A DNA stretch of 43,170 nucleotides from an uncultured Faecalibacterium sp. (GCA_900540455.1 UQGD01000018.1:1-43170), one strand, 5' to 3'; shown: positions 33,911-42,246, counted from the stretch's first letter. Notes: generated from the letters alone by a model not told the origin. Translations and numbers: made by a program.

Positions 33911-34780
33911 ATGAAGACAGGCTTGATTTTGGAAGGCGGCGCCATGCGGGGGATGTTTACCGCAGGCGTGCTGGACGTACTGATGGAGCACGGCATCACA
34001 GTAGACGGTGCCATTGGCGTGTCGGCTGGGGCGGTGTTTGGCTGCAATTACAAATCCCAGCAGGCAGGCCGCACGATCCGCTATAACACCGCCTATTGCG
34101 CTGACAAGCGGTATGCCAGCTTTCGCAACTGGGTCCACACCGGCAATCTGTACAGCGAGCAGTTCTGCTACCATGACATCCCGGAAAAATTGGACCCCTT
34201 TGACCAGAAAACATTCCAGCAAAATCCCATGGACTTTTTTGTAGTGTGCACCGACCTGCGCACCGGCGACCCCATTTATCACAAATGCCGCACCGGCGAC
34301 GCCGAAGATGTGCGCTGGATGGAGGCTTCCGCCTCTATGCCGCTGGCTGCCAAGCCTGTGCGCATCGGACACTATGCCCTGCTGGACGGCGGCGTTGCGG
34401 ACTCGATCCCTGTGCGCTTTTTTGAGTCCATCGGCTACCGGCGCAACCTGGTGGTGCTGACCCAGCCTAAGGGCTATGTAAAAAAGAAGAACAAGTTCCT
34501 GCCCGCCATCCGGGCACGGTATTTCCGCTATCCTGCTTTTCTGGATGCCGTGGCCGACCGGCACGAACGGTACAACGAGACCCTTTCTTACCTGTCCATG
34601 CTGGAACAGGCCGGGCAGGATTATGTGATCCGACCCCCGATCCCGCTGGAGATCGGCGCAATGGAGCGGGACCCCGTCCAGCTGCGCCGTGTCTACGACA
34701 CCGGCCGCGCCGTTGCGGAAAATCAGATCCAGAAGATCCAGACATTCCTGTCCGGGGTCAAGGCGGCGCCCGAAGTCTGA
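33911..34780 (+). CDS. Patatin-like phospholipase family protein
   Basis: A 289-residue serine acyl hydrolase of the patatin family, expected to cleave acyl chains from lipids using a Ser-Asp dyad. It has the oxyanion motif EGGAMRGMFTAGV at the N-terminus, the nucleophile elbow GVSAGAVFG (about residues 36-44), and the Asp in LLDGGVADSIPV (about residue 160). No signal peptide is seen, so it is probably cytoplasmic. The ATG at 33911 has AAGGAGAT upstream. It is followed by a strong terminator and stands alone. Confidence 0.93.
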   Translation: MKTGLILEGGAMRGMFTAGVLDVLMEHGITVDGAIGVSAGAVFGCNYKSQQAGRTIRYNTAYCADKRYASFRNWVHTGNLYSEQFCYHDIPEKLDPFDQKTFQQNPMDFFVVCTDLRTGDPIYHKCRTGDAEDVRWMEASASMPLAAKPVRIGHYALLDGGVADSIPVRFFESIGYRRNLVVLTQPKGYVKKKNKFLPAIRARYFRYPAFLDAVADRHERYNETLSYLSMLEQAGQDYVIRPPIPLEIGAMERDPVQLRRVYDTGRAVAENQIQKIQTFLSGVKAAPEV

Positions 34781-34834
34781 TGTCGTCTGTCTGAAAAGCA
34801 GTCCGGCGGTTTTCCCCCAGCAAAACATAAAACA

Positions 34835-34888
34835 CAGCGGGCAGGTGCAGTCCTTCAAAACTGCACCGGCCCGCTGTTCTTTTTTATT
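34835..34888 (+). terminator. Intrinsic terminator after the patatin gene
   Basis: A 16-bp stem with one mismatch (34835-34850 with 34861-34876), a 10-base loop and TTCTTTTTTATTT after it. It may also serve the convergent decarboxylase genes. Confidence 0.9.
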
Positions 34889-34918
34889 TCGGACGCAGGA
34901 TGCGCCCCATTAAAAGGC

Positions 34919-35050
34919 TCAGTCCTTTTTGCCAGTGATCTTTCCCAGCAGCATCACAGCCAGGATGATCATGCCAATGACCAGGAAGATGCCCACCATG
35001 CCAATGGCCATAATGGGGAGGGTGGTGGCCCAAGACGAAAGATTCAGCAT
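34919..35050 (-). CDS. Small OadG-like gamma subunit of a Na+-pump decarboxylase
   Basis: A 43-residue membrane protein reading MLNLSSWATTLPIMAIG then a hydrophobic segment (about residues 11-36) and a basic end GKITGKKD. AGGAGGGAT precedes the ATG by about 7 bases. It starts 16 bases after the beta-subunit stop. Gamma subunits of oxaloacetate/methylmalonyl-CoA decarboxylases are small single-span proteins that hold the complex together, and this one fits by size and position. It is much shorter than typical OadG and lacks their soluble tail, so the call is by context. Confidence 0.72.
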   Translation of the reverse strand: MLNLSSWATTLPIMAIGMVGIFLVIGMIILAVMLLGKITGKKD

Positions 35051-35066
35051 TGCAATATCCCTCCTA

Positions 35067-36200
35067 TCAAGCGCCCATCAGGGTCAGGATCAAGCCGCCG
35101 GCAATGACCGAGGCGATCTGGCCGGAAACATTGACGCTGATCGAATACATGAGCAGGAAGTTCTGGTTGTCCTCTTCCAGGCCCATCTTGTTGACCACAC
35201 GGCCGCTCATGGGGAAAGCAGAGATGCCCGCTGCACCGATCATGGGGTTCAGCTTCTTTTCTGCCGGCAGGAACAGGTTCAGCAGCTTTGCAAACAGCAC
35301 GCCGCCCACCGTATCGAACACGAACGCCACCAGGCCCAGCGCCAGGATCAGCAGGGTGTCCGGCCGGACGAACTTGTCTGCCGTCATCTGCCCGGCCACA
35401 GTCAGGCCCAGCACGATGGTGATCAGGTTTGCCAGCACGTTCTGCGCCGTCTCGCTCAGAGAGTTCAGCACGCCGCACTCCCGCAGCAGGTTGCCGAACA
35501 TCAAAAAGCCTACCAGCGCCACGCTGGCCGGTGCCACCAGACCAGCGATCACAGTGACCACGATGGGGAACAGGATCTTGGTGGTCTGGGTGACGCTGCT
35601 CTTCTGGTAAGGCATACGGATCATGCGCTCTTTTTTGGTGGTGACCATCCGGATGACCGGGGGCTGAACGATGGGCACCAGCGCCATGTAGCTGTATGCC
35701 GCCACCATGATCGCACCCAGATACTTGGAACCCAGGGTGTTGGCCACAAAAATAGCGGTGGGGCCGTCCGCTGCGCCGATGATGGCGATGGAGGCTGCAT
35801 CCTTCAGATCAAAAATGAAGCCTGCCAGGAAGAAGGTGAAGAAGATGCCGAACTGTGCCGCAGCGCCGAACAGCATCAGCCAAGGTTTTTCCAGCAGGGG
35901 GCCAAAGTCGATCATCGCGCCGATGCCGATGAACAGCAGCAGCGGGAACAGCTCGTTTGCCATGCCCGCCTCAAACAGCGCCGTGATGGGGCCTTCTGTC
36001 TCGCCCTGGGTGATAGCGCCCGACATAGGCAGGTTGACCAGGATCGCACCAAAGCCCATGGGCAGCAGCAGGCTGGGCTCCATCTTTTTAACGATGGCCA
36101 GGTAGATCAGCAATGCGCCGACCGCCCACATGACCACCATCTGCCAGGTCAGGTTCCCAAAGTTGGAGAACAAGCTGGCGAAGGTCTCGAGAAAATTCAT
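35067..36200 (-). CDS. Na+-translocating decarboxylase beta subunit (OadB/GcdB/MmdB)
   Basis: A 377-residue polytopic membrane protein that couples decarboxylation of a biotin-bound carboxyl group to Na+ export. Family hallmarks are LLLFIGIGAMIDFGPLLEKPWLMLFGAAAQFGIF, the Na+-site region AASIAIIGAADGPTAIFVA (with the conserved G-A-A-D-G-P-T), GNLLRECGVLNSLSETAQNVL, and NPMIGAAGISAFPMSGRVV. No carboxyltransferase or biotin carrier gene is in the window, so the substrate (oxaloacetate, glutaconyl-CoA or methylmalonyl-CoA) cannot be told. AGGAGG precedes the ATG. A structured leader with a terminator lies upstream. Confidence 0.95.
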   Translation of the reverse strand: MNFLETFASLFSNFGNLTWQMVVMWAVGALLIYLAIVKKMEPSLLLPMGFGAILVNLPMSGAITQGETEGPITALFEAGMANELFPLLLFIGIGAMIDFGPLLEKPWLMLFGAAAQFGIFFTFFLAGFIFDLKDAASIAIIGAADGPTAIFVANTLGSKYLGAIMVAAYSYMALVPIVQPPVIRMVTTKKERMIRMPYQKSSVTQTTKILFPIVVTVIAGLVAPASVALVGFLMFGNLLRECGVLNSLSETAQNVLANLITIVLGLTVAGQMTADKFVRPDTLLILALGLVAFVFDTVGGVLFAKLLNLFLPAEKKLNPMIGAAGISAFPMSGRVVNKMGLEEDNQNFLLMYSISVNVSGQIASVIAGGLILTLMGA

Positions 36201-36276
36201 AGTGTTTTGACTACCTCCTGACGTTCCATTTCAAATAATAGGCGGAGAGAAAGCCCTGTTTCCTCTCACAAAAAAA

Positions 36277-36313
36277 GACTTCTACCACAGCGCCAACGGC
36301 CGTGATAAAAGTC
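36277..36313 (-). terminator. Attenuator-type terminator in the oadB-like leader
   Basis: A 12-bp stem (36302-36313 with 36277-36288, two G-U pairs) with a 13-base loop, followed on minus by seven T. It lies about 70 bases before the start codon, downstream of the promoter at 36416-36445, so it must be bypassed for expression. Confidence 0.85.
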
Positions 36314-36405
36314 TCAAGCGAGGGCATGGCGTCGGGCTTTTTGCCGGGATGACGCCGCCATGCAGCGCACCGCCCGCAGCGGCGCACCCTTTACTCCCCT
36401 TTATC
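36304..36405 (-). ncRNA. Riboswitch-like leader upstream of the decarboxylase beta gene
   Basis: Read on minus, an 8-bp P1 stem (36398-36405 with 36304-36311) encloses two GC-rich hairpins. P1 is followed at once by GGAGTA, and CTTGAGA precedes the closing strand. The P1 3' strand is also the 5' arm of the terminator, so P1 and the terminator exclude each other. This gives an ON switch if a ligand stabilises P1. The AAAGGGGAGTA start resembles the yybP-ykoY class, but its other conserved loop was not recognised. The ligand is unknown; ion sensing would fit the Na+-pump gene. Confidence 0.6.
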
Positions 36406-36415
36406 CACGGATGCT

Positions 36416-36445
36416 ATTTTAGCAAAAGGGTGCGCGCCCTGTCAA
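36416..36445 (-). promoter_or_regulatory. Sigma-A-type promoter of the decarboxylase beta/gamma genes
   Basis: Read on minus: a perfect -35 TTGACA (36440-36445), an 18-base spacer and -10 TAAAAT (36416-36421). The transcript would start near 36409, just before the P1 stem of the leader. Confidence 0.8.
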
Positions 36446-36476
36446 CCCCGCCCGGAAAAGAAAATCAAAAAAAGAG

Positions 36477-36505
36477 TTGACAAACTCCATCTTTGATGGT
36501 AATAT
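36477..36505 (+). promoter_or_regulatory. Promoter of the tRNA-Tyr gene
   Basis: A perfect -35 TTGACA (36477-36482), a 17-base spacer and a -10 TAATAT (36500-36505) lie 36 bases before the tRNA. Confidence 0.82.
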
Positions 36506-36541
36506 ATACAGGCGGTCAGCGATGACTGCACAACAGAACAT

Positions 36542-36626
36542 GGGCGTGTTCCCGAGTGGCCAATGGGGACAGACTGTAAATCTGCTGCTTTCAGCTTCGG
36601 TGGTTCGAATCCACCCGCGCCCACCA
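36542..36626 (+). tRNA. tRNA-Tyr (anticodon GTA)
   Basis: A class II tRNA with encoded CCA. The acceptor arm GGGCGTG pairs with CGCGCCC (36616-36622, one G-U). The anticodon loop CTGTAAA has the GTA anticodon between CAGA and TCTG. A long variable arm follows (GCTG/CAGC), then the T arm GGTGGTTCGAATCCACC, discriminator A and CCA at 36624-36626. The gene has its own promoter and terminator. Genes of accessory character follow it. Confidence 0.96.
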
Positions 36627-36631
36627 AACAA

Positions 36632-36677
36632 GAAAAATCCGAACCTATTTCCGATTGGAGAAGGGTTCGGATTTTTC
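36632..36677 (+). terminator. Intrinsic terminator after tRNA-Tyr
   Basis: A 14-bp perfect stem (36632-36645 with 36664-36677). The 3' arm ends in TTTTTC and is followed by GTTTTCTTC. Confidence 0.88.
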
Positions 36678-36778
36678 GTTTTCTTCGGGTTTGAGAATGA
36701 AGGCTCCCGTGGACGGCGCAAAACTCCGATACCTTGTCATAGACCGTAAGCCAATAACAAGATTTGGAGGGTATGATT

Positions 36779-37030
36779 ATGAAGTACGATGAAAGAGTCT
36801 GCAAATTCAACATGGACACCGGCTGCGTGGAACTGCTGCTCCGGGATGGGAGAAAAAGTTCCATCGACTGCACCGGGGCCGAGGATACGTTGAATGTGAC
36901 CATGGTACAGAGGTCGGAGTTGGATTACCTTATTTACAATGACCCACTGGGCTATGCGGATTTGATTCTGAACGGCAATCTAGAAGAATACTTGAAAAAC
37001 GTAACCGGGAGCCATGGGCTAGAAGATTAA
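36779..37030 (+). CDS. Small hypothetical protein (DUF6061-like)
   Basis: An 83-residue acidic protein: MKYDERVCKFNMDTGCVELLLRDGRK, then SSIDCTGAEDTLNV and RSELDYLIYNDPLGYADLILNGNLEEYLKNV. The pattern resembles small proteins of gut Clostridia annotated as DUF6061, from memory and without a search. The ATG at 36779 is chosen over one at 36773 because GGAGG ends 8 bases before it. No function is known. It ends just before a terminator shared with the convergent AraC gene. Confidence 0.75.
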   Translation: MKYDERVCKFNMDTGCVELLLRDGRKSSIDCTGAEDTLNVTMVQRSELDYLIYNDPLGYADLILNGNLEEYLKNVTGSHGLED

Positions 37031-37031
37031 G

Positions 37032-37075
37032 AGAAAAGCGCAGAGCATCTTATTCAGAGTGCTCTGCGCTTTTCT
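37032..37075. terminator. Bidirectional terminator overlapping the AraC gene end
   Basis: A 16-bp perfect stem (37032-37047 with 37060-37075) with a 12-base loop and A/T-rich ends both ways. The AraC-family stop codon (37050-37052) lies in the loop, so part of the stem encodes that protein's last residues. Confidence 0.88.
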
Positions 37076-38105
37076 GCATCTTACGCCATTGTTGCGGGGT
37101 CATGCCGTACTTTTGCCGGAACAGTTCGTAGAAGTGGGTGCGGTTGGTGAATTTGAGCTGCAGGGCGATCTCGCTGACGGAAAGGGTCGTTTCTCGCAGC
37201 AGCCGTTCAGCCTTCTGGAAACAGAAGGTCATGCCGTAATCGAAAAGACACAGACCGGTGCGGCGCTGGACGATGGAATTGAGGTAGCTACCGTTGTAAT
37301 TCAAAAGCCGTGCCAGTTCGCTGCGAGGCAACCGACCATCTGTATCTTCCAGCAAACGGCTGATACGCAGAAAGAGCAGGCTTTCGGGGCTGCTGCTCAG
37401 GTGCACCGGGGTGACATAGAACCCGGACGACAGAAAATCGAACAGTTCGCAAAGTGCGCCCTTCAAATAATAGGTGGCGGCGGCACTGGGTTCGTGCAGG
37501 ATGTGGGTCATGCGGGCGATGAGCGTTGCCAGGGTTTGAACACTATCGGTGTTTTCCGGTGTGGGGAAAAGGTCCTGATATTCCTTTCGGAGGTCTTGTC
37601 CCAGATTTGCCAGCATGAACTGCAAAATGGGATTTTCCGGCAGATGGCGCTCGGCTTCAAATAATTGCAGGGATGCAGATTCCGTCAGGCTGCGGACAAA
37701 ATCTACGGACAGACCAAGAAAACAGAGCTTGGCGGGGCCGATGAAGCGTTCGTTATGGAGGATGCTGCGGTTCACCAGACAGCAGGTCCCGGCACGGTAG
37801 GGGTATTCTTTTTCCTCGATCTGTTGGACGACCTCCCCTTCCAACACCAGCATCAGTTCAAAATAATCGTGGCGGTGCAGCGGACGGGAGCTGAGGGCAC
37901 GGAATAAAGCATCCATAGAGTTTTCATGCAGCCAGCAGCCATTCGGTGAGAACATCTGAATGCTGTATTGGTCGGCTTCTCCCAGACCGGTACAGGACTC
38001 CAGCGTGATCTGCACCGGGGACATGATCTTGTAGAAGGTAGAGAGCTGACTGCCCCAGTTTTCAACCTCCAAAATATTCTCATAGCTGGTGGAATCCGGT
38101 TTCAT
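37050..38105 (-). CDS. AraC family transcriptional regulator
   Basis: A 351-residue regulator. The N-terminal half has a cupin-like sensing domain (RHDYFELMLVLEGEVVQQIEEKEYPYRAGTCCLVNRSILHNERF, about residues 78-122). The C-terminal AraC/XylS DNA-binding domain has two helix-turn-helix units: ELARLLNYNGSYLNSIVQRRTG and SVSEIALQLKFTNRTHFYELFRQKYGMTPQQWRK. It diverges from the GPH transporter and GH2 genes, so it very likely controls them in response to a sugar. AAGGAGA precedes the start. Confidence 0.94.
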   Translation of the reverse strand: MKPDSTSYENILEVENWGSQLSTFYKIMSPVQITLESCTGLGEADQYSIQMFSPNGCWLHENSMDALFRALSSRPLHRHDYFELMLVLEGEVVQQIEEKEYPYRAGTCCLVNRSILHNERFIGPAKLCFLGLSVDFVRSLTESASLQLFEAERHLPENPILQFMLANLGQDLRKEYQDLFPTPENTDSVQTLATLIARMTHILHEPSAAATYYLKGALCELFDFLSSGFYVTPVHLSSSPESLLFLRISRLLEDTDGRLPRSELARLLNYNGSYLNSIVQRRTGLCLFDYGMTFCFQKAERLLRETTLSVSEIALQLKFTNRTHFYELFRQKYGMTPQQWRKMQKSAEHSE

Positions 38106-38174
38106 GAAAGAGTCTCCTTTTCCGCAATGTGCGAATATGATACAATCTGATGGATGCGGCGCACGATGCTGTCA

Positions 38175-38203
38175 TTGTGGAATGTGAACGGAATTGCTAA
38201 AAT
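38175..38203 (+). promoter_or_regulatory. Possible promoter of the transporter-GH2 operon
   Basis: A -35-like TTGTGG (38175-38180), a 17-base spacer and a -10 TAAAAT (38198-38203). The -35 is weak, as expected for an AraC-activated promoter. A direct repeat CATTCTGT (38222-38229 and 38293-38300) lies downstream. Confidence 0.4.
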
Positions 38204-38340
38204 ATAGGCATAATACAAAAACATTCTGTAAAAGCTGTGCGGCCGATGGCTTTATTATAGAGTGCTTTTGAAAAAATGTAAAGAGACAGACGCATTCTGT
38301 CGCCGTGAATGATACAGCACATCTTGAAAGGAGAATCCCC

Positions 38341-39753
38341 ATGTCTGCTACTGCAACGACAGAGAAAAAATATCTGAAATGGTATCAGAAGCTGGCCTAC
38401 GGTTCCGGCGATCTGGCCTCTAACTGCTCCTATGGTCTGGTTTCCAGCTTTGTACTGCTTTATCTGACCGGAACACTGGGTCTGGACAGCGCCATCATTG
38501 GCTCTTTGATGCTGGCTTCCAAGATTCTGGACGGCATCAGCGATGTGATCTTTGGTACCCTGATCGACCGCACCCACTCCAAGTTGGGCAAGGCACGTCC
38601 GTGGATGCTGTTTGGTCAGGTAGGTGTTTCCCTCTGCCTGTTTTTGCTGTTTGCCATCCCGGCTGGCAGCACTACCATGCAGTATATCTACTTCTTCATC
38701 GTGTACACGGCACTGAACGCAGTGTTCTATACTGCCAACGGCATTGCATATTCCTCTCTGGTGGCACTGATCACCAAGAACAACAATGAGCGTGTGCAGC
38801 TGGGATCCTTCCGTTTTATGTTTGCGGTCGTCACCAACATCTTTATGGGCTTTGCCGTTACCGGCATGGTGGAGAAGTTCGGCAGCGGTGCCGCAGGCTG
38901 GCGTACCACGGCTCTGATTTTCGCGATCGTTGGTCTGGTGGTCAACACCATCAGCTGCCTTGCAGTTAAAGAGCTGCCGGAGGAAGAACTGAGCGGCAAC
39001 ACCAGCAAAGCCGCAGAGGAAGGCAAAGCAGTTGCCGATGAGAAAAAGCATGGCTTTGCCGAGACCGCTAAGATCCTCGTCCACAACAAGTATTACCTGA
39101 TGATCCTCGCCATCTACATCGTGTACTATATCATGAGCAACCTGACCACCGGTGCCGGTGTGTTCTGCGCCACCTATTACTGGGGCGATGGCAGTCTGCT
39201 GGGGCAGTTCTCCATGATGAAGATGTTCCCTGTTATCATCGCACTGGCCTTTGCGCCTGTCCTCATCAAAAAGACCGGCAGTATGCAGAAGGTTAACTTC
39301 TGGGGCTACGCCATCAGCAGCGTGCTGGGCATTCCCATGATCTACTTTGCCATGCAGAAGAATCTCTCCATGTTCCTGCTGTTCATGTTCATCAAGGGCG
39401 TCTTTGCAGGTACCCTCAGCGGCTCTTTGAACGCTCTTATTGCTGAGGCCAGCGGCTACACCACACGCACCACCGGCGTCCACATGGACGGTATGATGTA
39501 CAGCTGCTCCTCTCTGGGCGTGAAGGTCGGCGGCGGCATCGGTACTGCGGCTGTGGGTTGGCTGTTGAAGCTGGGCGGCTTTGTGGGCACCGCAACGGTC
39601 CAGAGCGAAAGTGCCATTCGGATGATCTTCAACCTGTACATCACCTTCCCCTTTGTGATTGGCATCATTATTACAGTGCTGCTGGCTTTCCTTGATGTGG
39701 AAAAGGCCAATAAGAAGTGGGATGCTGAACACCAGAAAGAGGCACAGGCATGA
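38341..39753 (+). CDS. GPH-family (MFS) sugar:cation symporter
   Basis: A 470-residue membrane protein of the glycoside-pentoside-hexuronide group, with about 12 hydrophobic spans. Family signs are KLAYGSGDLASNCSYGLVSSFVLLYLTGTLGL at the N-terminus and the loop DVIFGTLIDRTHSKLGKARPWMLFG with the conserved D-R-T-x-S-x-x-G-x-x-R-P. These carriers import glycosides with Na+ or H+. The ATG at 38341 has AAAGGAGA upstream. It overlaps the GH2 gene by four bases, which implies that transport and hydrolysis act on the same substrate. Confidence 0.94.
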   Translation: MSATATTEKKYLKWYQKLAYGSGDLASNCSYGLVSSFVLLYLTGTLGLDSAIIGSLMLASKILDGISDVIFGTLIDRTHSKLGKARPWMLFGQVGVSLCLFLLFAIPAGSTTMQYIYFFIVYTALNAVFYTANGIAYSSLVALITKNNNERVQLGSFRFMFAVVTNIFMGFAVTGMVEKFGSGAAGWRTTALIFAIVGLVVNTISCLAVKELPEEELSGNTSKAAEEGKAVADEKKHGFAETAKILVHNKYYLMILAIYIVYYIMSNLTTGAGVFCATYYWGDGSLLGQFSMMKMFPVIIALAFAPVLIKKTGSMQKVNFWGYAISSVLGIPMIYFAMQKNLSMFLLFMFIKGVFAGTLSGSLNALIAEASGYTTRTTGVHMDGMMYSCSSLGVKVGGGIGTAAVGWLLKLGGFVGTATVQSESAIRMIFNLYITFPFVIGIIITVLLAFLDVEKANKKWDAEHQKEAQA

Positions 39754-42221
39754 TTCGACAGAATTTCAACGCAGATTGGACGGTAGAAAAGGGCGATGGC
39801 AATTCCCGGATGAATTCCTTTCTGGGAAATACCCAGACCAAAACCGTGCATCTGCCCTACGATGCCATGATCCATGAAGCCCGCACTCCGGACACAAAAA
39901 ACGGTGCACAGACCGGCTTCTACCCCGGCGGCGAGTACATTTTTCAGAAGCATTTCACCGCACCACAGGCGTGGCAAGGCAAGCCGGTGTCCCTCGTATT
40001 TGAGGGCGTGTACCAGACGGCGCTGGTCTACCTGAACGGCTGGCTGCTGACCCGGAACGTGAACGGCTATGCGGAGTTTACCGTGGAGGCTGGTCCCTAC
40101 CTGAAATATGGTGCCGACAACCTGCTGAAGGTCATTGCAGATAACAGTCTGGAACCCAACAGCCGCTGGTATACCGGCAGCGGCATCTACCGCCCGGTGC
40201 GGCTGCTGGTGGGCAACAAGGTCTATCTGCCGCAGGATACCGTGCGTATCACCACCCGGGAGGCGGACGCGGGCTTTGCCTTGCTGGATGTGACGGCACA
40301 GGTGCAGTCTGCCAGCACTGTTACAGAACGGGTGACCCTGCAGCAGACCATCTGCTGGGAGGGCACGGCAGTGCTCACCGACCGTCAAAACCTCCTACTC
40401 CAACCCGGCGAAAGCAGAACCGTCTCCTTCCGGTATTGCGTGGACAGCCCGGCTCTGTGGAGCCCGGAGGATCCCAACCTCTACACCAGCACCATGCAGG
40501 TGCTGGAGGGCCAGGAAGAACTGGACCGGGAAGAGACCAGCTTCGGCATCCGTACTCTGAGCATTGATGCAGCCCATGGGGTACGCATCAACGGGCAGAC
40601 CGTCAAGCTACGGGGTGCCTGTATCCACCACGACAACGGCATTCTTGGTGCAGCTACCCTGCCCGATGCCGAGGAGCGCCGCATTCGTCAACTAAAGGAA
40701 GCGGGCTTCAACGCCATCCGCTCCTCCCATCACCCGGCAGGGCGGGCGCTGCTGGATGCCTGCGACCGGTACGGTGTGCTGGTAATGGACGAACTGAGCG
40801 ACGTATGGAACGTGCGGAAAAATCCCTACGACTATGCTCTGTACTTTGAGCAGGACTGGAAACCCACCATTCAAAAGATAGTGGCCAAGGATTACAACCA
40901 TCCCAGTGTCATTTTGTACTGTGTGGGTAACGAGATCTCCGAGGCGGGTTCGGAAAGCGGAGCGGAGACCAACCGTCGGCTCTGCAACACCTTCCGGGAG
41001 CTGGACCCCACCCGTTACACCACCAACGCCCTCAACGGCCTTATGGCAGCTGGTTACCGCCTGCGGGAGATCATGGGGGATGTGATGCGAAAGTTCCCGG
41101 CACAGCCCGGTCCTTCCGGTGGCGATGGCGGCGGCAGCAATGCGCTGAACAGTTTTATGAGCCTGATGTCCGGGGAAAAGGGTGATTACTTTGCCACCCA
41201 TCCGCTGCTGACTGAGGCGCTGTCCGGCTGCGAGGATTCCTGCGATGTGATCGGTCTGAACTACCTTACCGGACGCCATGTGCTGGAGCATGAACTGCAC
41301 CCCCACAAGGCAGTGCTAGGCACCGAGACTTACCCAGCAGACATCGTGCGGCTGTGGCGTATCGTGGAGGAGAATCCTCACATGATTGGCGACTTCACAT
41401 GGGCTGGCTACGATTATCTGGGGGAGGCAGGCTGCGGCATCTTCCATTACGATGGTGGTGCCAACTTCAGCAGCATTTACCCGGAACGCACCGCCTACAT
41501 TGGAGATCTGGATCTGCTGGGCAACCGACGCCCCATCAGCTATCTGCGGGAGATCGTTTACGGTCTGCGGAAGGCACCCTATCTGGCAGTGCTGCGAATG
41601 GAACATAACGGTCAGACCTCCAGCAAAACGCCTTGGATGTTCAAGGATAACCTTTCCAGTTGGACATGGCCCGGTTTTGAGGGACAGACGGCTTCGGTGG
41701 ATGTGTACTCCGCCTCGGAGGAGGTGGAGCTATTCCTGAACGGAGCTTCTCTGGGCCGCCGTGCCATGGTGGATTTTACCGCCACCTACAGTGTGCCCTA
41801 CACTCCCGGCGAGCTGAAGGCTGTGGGCTATACCGGCGGTGTGTGTGACGGCGAGTTCACGCTGCGCACCGCACAGGATGCACAGATGACCCTTACAGCA
41901 GATCGTAAGACTCTGCAAGCTAACGGCGAGGATGCCGCCTTTGTGATGATCCAATTCGTGGATGCAAATGGCACCGCAGATCTGCACACCAAGCACACCC
42001 TGAAGGTGGAGTTGGAGGGTGCAGGTATTCTGGAAGCCGTAGGCAGCGCAAATCCCTGCTCCGAGGAGCGTTACGACACCCCGGAAAGCGAGACCTTTGA
42101 CGGCTGCTGTATGGCGGTGATCCGTGCAGGAGAAGCTGCGGGCGAAATTCATCTGACCGTCACAGCAGATGACAGCGTTCAGAAGCAGCTGACGATCCTG
42201 ATTCAGGAAGCAGAGTGCTGA
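39750..42221 (+). CDS. Glycoside hydrolase family 2 protein (beta-galactosidase-like)
   Basis: An 823-residue GH2 enzyme without a signal peptide, so it hydrolyses an imported beta-glycoside in the cytoplasm. In order: sugar-binding jelly roll (about 1-165, with NSRWYTGSGIYRPVRL), Ig-like domain (about 170-265), and TIM barrel (about 270-560). The acid/base Glu is in CVGNEISEAG (near residue 395) and the nucleophile Glu in LGTETYPAD (near 526). Two C-terminal beta domains, DUF4982-like and Ig-like, follow. The S-E-Y-G nucleophile context of beta-glucuronidase is absent. beta-Galactosidase is the best guess; substrate uncertain. Confidence 0.92.
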   Translation: MIRQNFNADWTVEKGDGNSRMNSFLGNTQTKTVHLPYDAMIHEARTPDTKNGAQTGFYPGGEYIFQKHFTAPQAWQGKPVSLVFEGVYQTALVYLNGWLLTRNVNGYAEFTVEAGPYLKYGADNLLKVIADNSLEPNSRWYTGSGIYRPVRLLVGNKVYLPQDTVRITTREADAGFALLDVTAQVQSASTVTERVTLQQTICWEGTAVLTDRQNLLLQPGESRTVSFRYCVDSPALWSPEDPNLYTSTMQVLEGQEELDREETSFGIRTLSIDAAHGVRINGQTVKLRGACIHHDNGILGAATLPDAEERRIRQLKEAGFNAIRSSHHPAGRALLDACDRYGVLVMDELSDVWNVRKNPYDYALYFEQDWKPTIQKIVAKDYNHPSVILYCVGNEISEAGSESGAETNRRLCNTFRELDPTRYTTNALNGLMAAGYRLREIMGDVMRKFPAQPGPSGGDGGGSNALNSFMSLMSGEKGDYFATHPLLTEALSGCEDSCDVIGLNYLTGRHVLEHELHPHKAVLGTETYPADIVRLWRIVEENPHMIGDFTWAGYDYLGEAGCGIFHYDGGANFSSIYPERTAYIGDLDLLGNRRPISYLREIVYGLRKAPYLAVLRMEHNGQTSSKTPWMFKDNLSSWTWPGFEGQTASVDVYSASEEVELFLNGASLGRRAMVDFTATYSVPYTPGELKAVGYTGGVCDGEFTLRTAQDAQMTLTADRKTLQANGEDAAFVMIQFVDANGTADLHTKHTLKVELEGAGILEAVGSANPCSEERYDTPESETFDGCCMAVIRAGEAAGEIHLTVTADDSVQKQLTILIQEAEC

Positions 42222-42246
42222 AGCTCAAAAAGCCGGTGAAGGCTCA

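Noticed and set aside
36201..36405. T-box leader for the decarboxylase beta gene
   Set aside because: No T-box sequence (TGGNACCGCG) or specifier loop is present, and the downstream gene is not an amino acid gene.
39750..42221. beta-Glucuronidase assignment for the GH2 gene
   Set aside because: The S-E-Y-G nucleophile context and N-x-K-G carboxylate-binding motif of beta-glucuronidases were not seen.
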